Positions 57,104-64,000 of a stretch of DNA of 64,000 bases are shown one piece after another (positions within the stretch are counted from its first letter, which is position 1; every line of letters starts with the position of its first letter). Under the pieces are notes generated by a model that worked only from the letters and a program-made list of their open reading frames with translations, was not told where the DNA came from and searched no databases. Source of the DNA: Microbacterium sp. 4R-513 (GTDB lineage: Bacteria; Actinomycetota; Actinomycetes; Actinomycetales; Microbacteriaceae). The translations under genes and the position numbers were made by a program. The stretch covers positions 3,720,001-3,784,000 of the forward strand of contig NZ_CP049256.1 in the NCBI RefSeq assembly GCF_011046485.1, in the 5' to 3' direction.

Positions 57104-58418
57104 GGCGGGAGAGGCGGGCGCGGCGGCGCAGAACCACGACGAGAAGGATCAGCGCCGCCACCTGCAGAACGGCGACGATCGCGATGAGCACGGGGATGCT
57201 GTCGTACAGGGCCCCCGCCACCACAGCTCCGGCGAGCGCTCCGACCCCCTGGAACACGGCGAACGAGCCGTACGCCGAACCCCGCTTGCCACCGGGCACG
57301 AGATCTGCGACGAGGGCCTTCACTGTCGAGTCCTGAACTCCCGACGCGGCGCCCCACAGGACAACTCCCGCGAGAACCATCACGACGGTCGGCCCCAGCA
57401 CGAGCCCCGGCACGAACACGGTGATCACCGGCACCGACAGCAGCACCGCGGCGCCCCACCGGTCGTACAACCACCCCGTGAGGATCGCGGCGACGGCGGC
57501 GGCCGCCATGCCGACGGCGTAGACGAGCGGCACCGCGCTCACGGTCACGAGCTCCGCGGCGGCCAGGTGGAACGAGATGACGCCGAAGCTCAGCAGGCCG
57601 AACTCGGTGAGCCCCGCGAAGAACGAGAACATGAGGAACGTCCGTGATGCTTCGCGCGACGGCCCGTCATCGGCCCGTGTGTCCACGGCCGTCGAGACAG
57701 CGGGAGACTCCGACGCGGCGGGCGACTCCGGACCCATCGCGGCGGGGGCTTCGGCGGCGACGGATGCCTCGGCCTCCCCTCGTTCGGTGCGGTAGAGGCT
57801 CGGATCGGGCACCTTTGCGCGCAGCCAGAACAGCAGCACCATCGCGGCCGCGCCGGGGATGATCAGCACGAGAAACGCGGGCCAGAGACTCCCCGCGATC
57901 GCGGCGACGCCGGCGACGACGAGCGGACCGGCGAAGGCGCCGATCTGGTCGAGCGTCTTGTGCACGCCGAAACCCTTGCCCCGCCCCACTGCACCCGCGG
58001 CATCGGCGAGGAGCACGGTCTTCGCGGGAGCGCGGATCGCCTTGCCCGTGCGCTCGATCAGCAGCAGCGCACTCGCGACCGCGAGGCCGGCCGCGCCGAG
58101 CATCGGCGTGAAGAAGAGGAGCGGCACCGACACCGCCGTGAGCGCGTAGCCCAGGATCGTGAACGTCCAGTACGCACCCGTGCGGTCGGCCCACGGGCCC
58201 GTCGCGAGCCGCAGAAGCAGCGCCAGCGCCTCGGCGCCGCCCGTCACGAGGCCGACGAGCAGGGCCGTCGCCCCGAGCTCCTCGAGCATCGCGCCGCTCA
58301 CGGCGGCCGAGCCATCCGCGACCATGTCGATCAGCAGGCTCACGAACCCCAGCCCGACGACCATCGACCACGGTCGCAGAGCAGGCGTCCGCGGCACGCG
58401 GGCAGTCCGATTCGTCAT
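57093..58418 (-). CDS. Major facilitator superfamily transporter
   Basis: 441 aa with about twelve hydrophobic segments and a central Ala/Glu/Asp-rich cytoplasmic loop (about 215-250). The MFS motif A appears as LRLATGPWADRTGAYW, with a related DRWGAA in the second half. N-terminal LGFVSLLIDMVADGSAAVSGAML resembles drug-type or sugar-type exporters. Substrate unknown. The C-terminus RLSRPGP and the stop fall inside the last unit of the repeat array, suggesting that the repeat altered the gene end. TAGCCT lies nine bases before the ATG. Confidence 0.88.
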   Translation of the reverse strand: MTNRTARVPRTPALRPWSMVVGLGFVSLLIDMVADGSAAVSGAMLEELGATALLVGLVTGGAEALALLLRLATGPWADRTGAYWTFTILGYALTAVSVPLLFFTPMLGAAGLAVASALLLIERTGKAIRAPAKTVLLADAAGAVGRGKGFGVHKTLDQIGAFAGPLVVAGVAAIAGSLWPAFLVLIIPGAAAMVLLFWLRAKVPDPSLYRTERGEAEASVAAEAPAAMGPESPAASESPAVSTAVDTRADDGPSREASRTFLMFSFFAGLTEFGLLSFGVISFHLAAAELVTVSAVPLVYAVGMAAAAVAAILTGWLYDRWGAAVLLSVPVITVFVPGLVLGPTVVMVLAGVVLWGAASGVQDSTVKALVADLVPGGKRGSAYGSFAVFQGVGALAGAVVAGALYDSIPVLIAIVAVLQVAALILLVVVLRRRARLSRPGP

Positions 58419-58470
58419 GTCGCGTTCAGGCTATCCCTCGCGCTGAGTGGGGCGAGGCGGGCCTCGCCGA

Positions 58471-58514
58471 GGCATCCGTCGCCTGGATCTCGCCGTATGA
58501 CGACGACGGATGCC
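58471..58514. repeat. Inverted pair of GGATGCC heptamers in a divergent intergenic region
   Basis: GGCATCCGTCG (58471-58481) and CGACGGATGCC (58504-58514) form an 11-bp stem with a 22-base loop, between the divergent MFS and DUF7144 genes. A terminator role is unlikely at this position. Confidence 0.65.
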
Positions 58515-58699
58515 GCGAGTCGGCGCATGACGCGGCAGCGCGGTCACACGGGGAAAACGTCACCCCGCGCGGGTGAACGCGGGCCCGTCCTCATCGACGC
58601 GCCCGGGGCGCGACGCCACCATCGGAGCAAGGCACGATGCACGCCGTGCCCCGCGCTGGTCCGCCGCAGAGCGGATCGACTCAGAAGGGAGTCTCCACC

Positions 58700-59107
58700 T
58701 TGTCCAACACGCAGCAGCAGTCCGGTTGGGTCGGATGGGCCGTCTTCGGCGGCATCGTCCTGATCATCACCGGCGTCTTCGACTTCCTCTTCGGCCTCGC
58801 CGCCGTGGTCGGGCCGGACAGCGCCTACTTCCGAAACGGCGAGGGCGACCTGTGGCTCCTCAACGTTTCGGGCTGGGGCTGGTGGCACCTCATCTTCGGT
58901 CTCGTGCTCGTGCTCGTCGGCGTGTTCCTGATCCGGGGCGCGACGTGGGCGCGCACCATCGCGGTCATCGTCGTCGGTCTCAACGCGATCAGCCAGCTGA
59001 CGCTCCTCCCCTATCAGCCGCTCTGGGCGCTCCTCATCATCGGCCTCGACCTGCTCGTGATCTACGCGGTCGTCGTCCACGGCCGTGAGCTGCGGACACG
59101 CGACTAG
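58700..59107 (+). CDS. DUF7144 family membrane protein
   Basis: 135 aa with four membrane segments (WAVFGGIVLIITGVFDFLFGL, WWHLIFGLVLVLVGVFLI, WARTIAVIVVGLNAISQL, LWALLIIGLDLLVIYAVVVH). Function unknown; common in Actinobacteria. I place the start at a TTG (58700) giving LSNTQQQSGWVGW, because AAGGGAG lies eight bases upstream; an ATG at 58637 would add an unlikely Pro/Gly-rich stretch. A strong terminator follows. Confidence 0.82.
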   Translation: MSNTQQQSGWVGWAVFGGIVLIITGVFDFLFGLAAVVGPDSAYFRNGEGDLWLLNVSGWGWWHLIFGLVLVLVGVFLIRGATWARTIAVIVVGLNAISQLTLLPYQPLWALLIIGLDLLVIYAVVVHGRELRTRD

Positions 59108-59123
59108 CCGATAAGCGAACGCC

Positions 59124-59158
59124 AGGCGCCGCACCTCTTCGCAAGAGGTGCGGCGCCT
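59124..59158 (+). terminator. Terminator of the DUF7144 gene
   Basis: Perfect 16-bp stem (AGGCGCCGCACCTCTT and complement) with a CGC loop, 17 bp after the stop; TTGTAGTTT follows. Confidence 0.85.
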
Positions 59159-59255
59159 TGTAGTTTCGCTCTTGAGCGCGCTCCTACGATTTGGTTACAG
59201 TTCAGTAAGTAAACGCGGCGAACCGCCGGTCACCCTCGATGGAGAGGAAAGTCGC

Positions 59256-61155
59256 ATGAACCCCCCGACCGAAACCCGAAGCCGGTCCCGGCATCGCACG
59301 CGTCTTCTCGCGTCGGTGACCGCGGGCGCGGCCCTCATCGCAGGAGCGCTCGTGGCCGCCCCGGCCTACGCCGCGCCCCCCGCAGCCGATCGATCCCACC
59401 CACCCCGACTTCGGGCCGAACGTCACCGTCTTCAGCCCCGCGACTCCCCTCGCTGAGATCCAGCAGACCATGGACGACCTCGCCGCGCAGCAGGTGAACG
59501 CCGAGATGTCGACGGCGCGTCACGCCGTCTACTTCCTCCCCGGCACGTACGGAACGGCGGCCGACCCGCTCCAGTTCCAGGTCGGGTACTACACCGAGGT
59601 CGCGGGCCTCGGCGCATCCCCGTCCGACGTCGTCATCCGCGGCGCCGCCGAGGTCTACAACCGCTGCCTCGAGAACAACGGCACCTCGAACTGCCTCGCG
59701 CTCGTGAACTTCTGGCGGACCCTCGCGAACCTCACGGTGCAGGTGGACAAGTCCGGGCAGGACGGATGCCGGCAGAGCGCCAACTTCTGGGCCGTGTCAC
59801 AGGCAGTCTCGCTGCGGCGCGTCGCCTTCACCGGCGGGACCAACCTGTCGCTGATGGACTACTGCACCGCCGGTCCGCAGTACGCGAGCGGTGGCTTCAT
59901 CGCCGACTCGAAGCTGCCCTTCACGATCAACGGCTCGCAGCAGCAATGGCTCACGCGCAACAGCGAGGTCGCCGGCTGGAGCAACGGCGTGTGGAACCAG
60001 GTCTTTTCGGGCGTCGTCGGCGCACCGGACGACTCCGCCTTCCCGAACCCGCCGTACACGACGATCGACAAGACGCCGATCTCGCGCGAGAAGCCGTTCC
60101 TCTACGTCGGTGCTGACGGCAAGTACGCCGTGCGCGTGCCGGCCGCGCGCACCGAGACGAGCGGCACGTCGTGGGCCGACGACGCCACGTCGGGGCGCAG
60201 CATCCCGATCACCGACTTCTACATCGCGAAGCCGGGCGACTCGGTGCAGGTCATCAACAACAACCTCGCACGCGGCAAGAACCTGCTGCTGACCCCCGGC
60301 GTGTACGACATCGACAAGTCGATCGAGATCAAGCGGCCGGACACCGTCGTGCTCGGAATGGGGCACGCGACGCTCACGGCCGTAGGCGGTGCCGTGCCGA
60401 TCGAGGTGAAGGATGTCGCGGGCGCCGTCGTGGCGGGCGTCACGATCGACGCCGGCACGACCCTCTCCCCAGCGCTCATGCGGATCGGGAAGGCGAACGG
60501 CGACGGCCACGGCAACAAGGTCGACCCTGCGAACCCGATCACCCTCAACGACGTGTACTTCCGCGTGGGCGGACCGCACGTCGGCAAGGTCACGACGGCG
60601 CTCGAGGTGAACGCCGACAACGTGCTCATCGACCACATCTGGGTGTGGCGCGCCGACCACGGCATCGAAGGGTTCACCGGAGGCGATACCGAGCGGTGGA
60701 ACACCAACACCGGCACGACGGGCGTCATCGTGAACGGCGACAACGTCACCGCGACGGGCCTGTTCGTCGAGCACTTCCAGACGTATAACACCCTCTGGAA
60801 CGGCGAGAACGGCCGCGTCATCCTGTACCAGAACGAGCTGCCTTACGACCCGCCGACGCAGGCGGACTGGACGCAGCCCGACGGCACGCTCGGCTACCCC
60901 GGCTACAAGGTGGCTGACGGCGTGAAGACGCACGAGCTCGACGGCGGAGGCGTCTACGTCTTCAACCAGAACAACCCGTCGATCGTCACGGCGAACGGGT
61001 TCGAGGTTCCGGAGACGCCCGGCGTGAAGCTGCACCACATCATGACGGTCAACCTCAGTGCGGGCACGATCCTGCACGTCGTCAACGGCGTGGGCGGCAC
61101 TGCCGACACGACCAAGGTCGGCGTGCCGCAGTACATCGTGGACTACCCCGGCTGA
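59256..61155 (+). pseudogene. Secreted beta-helix protein, frameshifted in its signal peptide
   Basis: A Sec-type signal (SRHRTRLLASVTAGAALIAGALVAAPAYAAPP) starts at the ATG 59256 (GAGAGGA box), but its frame leaves the mature protein after the C6 run at 59376-59381. Removing one C gives AAPPQPIDPTHPDFGPNVTVFS and a continuous ORF of about 630 codons. The mature part is a right-handed beta-helix protein (YYTEVAGLGASPSDVVIRGAAE, FIADSKLPFTINGSQQQWLT, GKNLLLTPGVYDIDKSIEIK, VIVNGDNVTATGLFVEHF) like secreted actinobacterial proteins often misnamed adenylyl cyclase; glycan binding or cleavage is plausible. A start at 59470 would make a cytosolic fragment. Confidence 0.8.
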
Positions 61156-61167
61156 TCAACCGATAAG

Positions 61168-61217
61168 ACGACGGATGCCTCGGCTCGGCGGCTTCGCCGG
61201 GCCGGGGCATCCGCGTC
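61168..61217. terminator. Terminator between the beta-helix gene and the aldo/keto reductase gene
   Basis: Imperfect stem whose arms include GACG-CGGATGCC-CGGC and GCCG-GGCATCCGCGTC, between convergent genes. It is built on an inverted pair of the GGATGCC heptamer (61173-61179, 61206-61212). Confidence 0.7.
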
Positions 61218-61231
61218 TTCAGGCTCGCCCG

Positions 61232-62233
61232 TCACCACTGGGGGTGGATGGCCTCGCGCAGACGGCGGTCGTAGACGTCCCGCACGACGGCGTCGAAGGC
61301 CGCCAGGTCGAACCCGGAGTGCGCGCCGTCGAGGAGGGCGGCGGCATCCGCGTTCGACTGCGCCTGCGCGACGTTGCGTGCGCCCGGGATGACCGACGTG
61401 ACACCCGGAAGAGACGCGATCCAGGCCAGGGTCGCCGCCGGCAGCGGTACGTCGGACGGGAGCGCGGCGGCGAGCTCGGCGGCGGCATCCAGTCCCACCT
61501 CGTAGTCGACGCCCGAGAACGTCTCGCCGCGGTCGAACGCCTCGCCGTGGCGGTTGTAGTTGCGGTGGTCGTTCGACGCGAAGGTGGTCGACGACGTGTA
61601 CTTGCCAGACAGCAGGCCCGAGGCGAGCGGCACGCGGGCGAAGATCGCGACATCGGCCGCCTGCGCGGCGGGCAGCACCTCGTCGAGCGGCTTCAGGCGG
61701 AACGGGTTCAGGATGATCTGCACGTTCGTCACGTTCGGGTGCGAGATCGCGGCGAGCGCCTGGGCCGACGTCTCGACCGAGACGCCGTAGGCGGCGATCG
61801 CCCCGTCGGCGACGAGCTCGTCGAGCGCGTCGTACGTCGCATCGTCCTCGATGACCGCGGTCGGCGGGCAGTGCAGCTGCACGAGGTCGAGGGTGTCGAC
61901 GCCGAGGTTGAGGCGGGAGCGCTCGGTCCACGCGCGGAAGTTCTCGGGCGTGTAGTTCTCGGGCTCCTGAGCGGCGCGCCGGCCCATCTTCGTCGCCACG
62001 ACGATGTCGTGCTCGGGGTGCTCGGCGAGGAATCCGCCGATGATCGACTCGCTGCGCCCGTCGCCGTAGACGTCGGCGGTGTCGAAGAGCGTCACGCCGT
62101 GGGCGACGGATGCCTCGAGCACCGCCCGCGCGTCGCTCTCGCTGACATCGCCCCAATCGGCGCCGAGCTGCCAGGTGCCGAGGCCGATCGCCGAGACGTG
62201 ACGACCGGTGCGGCCGAGGGGGCGCTGCTGCAT
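61232..62233 (-). CDS. Aldo/keto reductase
   Basis: NADPH-dependent oxidoreductase of the AKR superfamily, 333 aa, (alpha/beta)8 barrel. Motifs: GTWQLGADWGDVSESDARAVL, VTLFDTADVYGDGRSESIIG with catalytic Asp and Tyr, IVVATKMGRRA with Lys, LVQLHCPP with His, and the C-terminal SVIPGARNVAQAQSN cofactor loop. Substrate unknown. Start ATG at 62233 with AAGGAG eight bases upstream. Confidence 0.92.
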   Translation of the reverse strand: MQQRPLGRTGRHVSAIGLGTWQLGADWGDVSESDARAVLEASVAHGVTLFDTADVYGDGRSESIIGGFLAEHPEHDIVVATKMGRRAAQEPENYTPENFRAWTERSRLNLGVDTLDLVQLHCPPTAVIEDDATYDALDELVADGAIAAYGVSVETSAQALAAISHPNVTNVQIILNPFRLKPLDEVLPAAQAADVAIFARVPLASGLLSGKYTSSTTFASNDHRNYNRHGEAFDRGETFSGVDYEVGLDAAAELAAALPSDVPLPAATLAWIASLPGVTSVIPGARNVAQAQSNADAAALLDGAHSGFDLAAFDAVVRDVYDRRLREAIHPQW

Positions 62234-62309
62234 GACGGAACTCCTTCGAACAGGGAGGGGTTTCTCTATCCTGGCCCCTCCCGGGCGCTCGGGTGCCGCG
62301 GGGCCCGGC

Positions 62310-62876
62310 TCAGGGGACGATGCCGGCGGCGCGCGCAGGACCCGCGTAGGCTTCGGCGAGCGACTGGATGGTGTCGTGCGCGTTGAGCCCGCTGGGGTTC
62401 GGGACGACCCAGAGCTCGGAGTCGCCGAGCCGCTCCTCCTGCCGCCCCTGCACGGCACGCGGTCGTGCGAAGCCCTGGCGGTAGGCCGTGAGCCCCAGGA
62501 TCGCGATCACGGGTGCACCCCACCGCGCGGCATCCGCGGCCACCCGTTCGGCGCCTTCCCGCAGCTCTTCGCGCGTGAGCTCGTCGGCCCGCGCGGTCGC
62601 CCGGCGCACGATGCTCGAGATGCCTATCCCCCGATCGAGCAGGAGGCGGCGGTCTTCGTCGGAGAAGCCCGCGGAGTACGCCGGCACGCGCGGGATGATC
62701 CCGGCCGCGGCGAGCGCCGGATAGAACCGGTTGCCGGGACGCGCGAACGGGGTGTTGGTCGCGGCCGTCCACAGGCCCGGGTTGATCCCGACGAAGACGA
62801 GCCGCGGATGCGCCGGCATGAGGTCGTCGATGACGGCATCGCGATACGACTCGAGCTCTGCGCGTGTGAAGCCCAT
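62310..62876 (-). CDS. mug: Mismatch-specific uracil/thymine DNA glycosylase (Mug)
   Basis: 188 aa. VFVGINPGLWTAATNTPFARPGNRFYPAL carries the Mug motif GINPG and the substrate-pocket residues; the second motif is VVPNPSGLNAH. It excises U or T opposite G, and ethenocytosine. Start is ATG at 62876 or the GTG directly before it; GAGG is upstream at 5-8 bases. It lies 35 bp after the L,D-transpeptidase gene and may be cotranscribed. Confidence 0.92.
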   Translation of the reverse strand: MGFTRAELESYRDAVIDDLMPAHPRLVFVGINPGLWTAATNTPFARPGNRFYPALAAAGIIPRVPAYSAGFSDEDRRLLLDRGIGISSIVRRATARADELTREELREGAERVAADAARWGAPVIAILGLTAYRQGFARPRAVQGRQEERLGDSELWVVPNPSGLNAHDTIQSLAEAYAGPARAAGIVP

Positions 62877-62911
62877 CACGCCATCCTCGCGCCTCGGCGG
62901 GCGGCCGGGGC

Positions 62912-63820
62912 TCACGCCCGGATGAAGACCGGTGTTCCGGGCGGCAGCTGGGCGAGCTTCTCGATCGCGTCGGGGTCCATGCGGAGGCATCCGTTCGAGA
63001 TCTGCCCGGAGTGGTCGTCGTGATAGTGGAAGGCCGTCACAGCGACGCTCGACCCGCCGAAGCCGTCGAGCGTCGGCGACTGCACCGAGAGGTACACGAT
63101 CGGGTGACCGCGGGTGTACCAGAGGTTCGGGTCCGCGCGGACGAGCATGACGAACGAGCGGCCCAGCGGCGTCGGTGTCGCCTCCGTGCCCCAGGCGAAG
63201 TCGTTCGAGATCCGCTCGGGGACGCCGCCGCGCCAGACGTCGACCGTCCGCGCCGAGATGCTCACCTCGACCATCGTGTCGATCGGCGCGAGAGTGACAT
63301 CCTGCGCTCGCAGCCATCCGGTGACCTGGCCCGGGTCGCCCTCGGACGGCACCGCCTGGCGCCCCGTGAGGAGCACCTTGACCCAGTTCGCCTGCCGTTC
63401 GACGACCGGAACCGTCGCGCCGCCGTAGACGAAATCGCGCAGCAGCCGCGCGACCGGCTGGCCGAGCGGATCGGCGAACACGGGAGCCGCCCAGTCGCGG
63501 GGTGTCGCCGTCTCTCCCACGAAGGGCGCGTACGGTGCATCGTCCACGGGCACCGAGGGGATGACCGCGAAGACGTCCGACGAGGGCAGCGCATCGAGGT
63601 CGTACGCCGCTGTGTTCGCCGGAAATCCCGTCGGCGTCGGGGCCGGGGTCGGAGTGGGCGTCGGGGTCTCGGGTGCCGTGATCGCGGGGGTCGGCGAGCG
63701 GGAGGGGATGGATGCCTCAGCCTCCGGCCGCTGCGCGACCCAGGCGACGCCGAGGCCGAGCAGCAACGTAGCCGCGAGCGTCACGGCGACCCACAGCATC
63801 CTTCCGCCCGATCGCCCCAT
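62912..63820 (-). CDS. L,D-transpeptidase with YkuD domain
   Basis: Extracytoplasmic enzyme that forms 3-3 peptidoglycan cross-links or attaches proteins. 302 aa. N-terminal membrane anchor or signal (MLWVAVTLAATLLLGLGVAWVAQ), a Thr/Pro linker (residues 40-65), an SH3-like region (TVPVVERQANWVKVLLTGRQ) and a C-terminal YkuD domain with the catalytic motif HYHDDHSGQISNGCLRM (Cys near residue 279, His upstream). Common in Microbacteriaceae. Divergent from the DUF4287 gene. Confidence 0.92.
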   Translation of the reverse strand: MGRSGGRMLWVAVTLAATLLLGLGVAWVAQRPEAEASIPSRSPTPAITAPETPTPTPTPAPTPTGFPANTAAYDLDALPSSDVFAVIPSVPVDDAPYAPFVGETATPRDWAAPVFADPLGQPVARLLRDFVYGGATVPVVERQANWVKVLLTGRQAVPSEGDPGQVTGWLRAQDVTLAPIDTMVEVSISARTVDVWRGGVPERISNDFAWGTEATPTPLGRSFVMLVRADPNLWYTRGHPIVYLSVQSPTLDGFGGSSVAVTAFHYHDDHSGQISNGCLRMDPDAIEKLAQLPPGTPVFIRA

Positions 63821-63885
63821 GACTCCATCGTCGGCGGGCGGTCCAGGTGCCGCAACCTGCGGTCGCGGCTGTCGGCGAGCCTCGC

Positions 63886-63891
63886 TAGCAT
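63886..63891 (+). promoter_or_regulatory. -10 box TAGCAT, leaderless start predicted
   Basis: TAGCAT, six bases, then the ATG at 63898. Confidence 0.65.
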
Positions 63892-63897
63892 CGCGGC

Positions 63898-64000
63898 ATG
63901 CCAGAACATCGCGTGACTCCCCCGCCGCCCTCGGACGAGAAGCTGAAGGGACCGGCGTCGTACTTCCCGAGCATCGAGAAGAACTACGGCCGGCCGATTC
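63898..64000 (+). CDS. DUF4287 domain protein (cut by window end)
   Basis: Only the first 34 residues are visible: a Pro-rich start, then LKGPASYFPSIEKNYGRPI, which matches the beginning of DUF4287. Function unknown. ATG at 63898 is six bases after a TAGCAT box and has no Shine-Dalgarno sequence. Confidence 0.75.
   Translation, partial: MPEHRVTPPPPSDEKLKGPASYFPSIEKNYGRPI

Overview
The window looks like chromosome of a high-GC Gram-positive actinobacterium of the family Microbacteriaceae, most likely Microbacterium or a close relative. The reasons are a G+C content near 70%, many GTG and some TTG starts, an actinobacterial division cluster, GarA/FtsR signalling genes, class II DAHP synthase, a DUF222-HNH gene and the gene order idsA - Rv2175c-like - pknL - aroG - plsC - fadD, which parallels the M. 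tuberculosis Rv2173-Rv2187 region. I see no rRNA, tRNA, CRISPR array, prophage or insertion sequence.

Layout. (1) 1-9.0 kb, minus strand: a dcw cluster in the order mraZ, rsmH, ftsL, ftsI, murF, mraY, murD, ftsW (cut by the window edge), with an MraZ-type operator in front; murE is missing from its usual place. (2) 9.2-20.3 kb: DUF3040 membrane protein, polyprenyl diphosphate synthase, Rv2175c-like DNA-binding protein, LysM peptidoglycan hydrolase, PASTA kinase PknL, aroG, plsC, a ROK sugar kinase, a frameshifted fadD and peptide deformylase. (3) 20.3-26.7 kb: a MinD-like ATPase with a long acidic N-terminus, pyruvate carboxylase and a ParA ATPase. (4) 26.8-34.2 kb: a PLP-dependent sulfur amino acid enzyme, MerR and FtsR regulators, GarA, a divergent copper pair (Met/Cys-rich Csp-like protein and CopC), lipoamide dehydrogenase and a CYTH protein. 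(5) 34.3-43.0 kb: mmsA-mmsB with a divergent LysR gene, glycogen phosphorylase, a glutamine amidotransferase, an NAD(P)HX epimerase and a YihY/BrkB membrane protein.

(6) 43.1-54.9 kb: a type IV pilus locus. pilB lies alone on the plus strand. pilA, two minor pilins, a PilX-like protein, the prepilin peptidase, pilM, pilN, pilO, pilT and pilC form a tightly coupled minus-strand operon. A DUF222-HNH gene separates pilC from pilB. The pilA leader can fold into a long hairpin touching its ribosome binding site. (7) 55-64 kb: accessory genes: DUF1905, a glycosyltransferase, an MFS transporter, a DUF7144 membrane protein, a frameshifted secreted beta-helix protein, an aldo/keto reductase, a Mug-type DNA glycosylase, an L,D-transpeptidase and the start of a DUF4287 gene, with an array of five dispersed-type repeats.

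Window-wide signals. At least ten genes have a TANNNT -10 box exactly six bases before the start codon, which predicts leaderless mRNAs. The heptamer GGATGCC (or its complement) occurs about 70 times, several times as inverted pairs, in different reading frames and between genes; this is roughly five times what base composition predicts. Two genes (fadD and the beta-helix protein) are each broken by one base in a C homopolymer.
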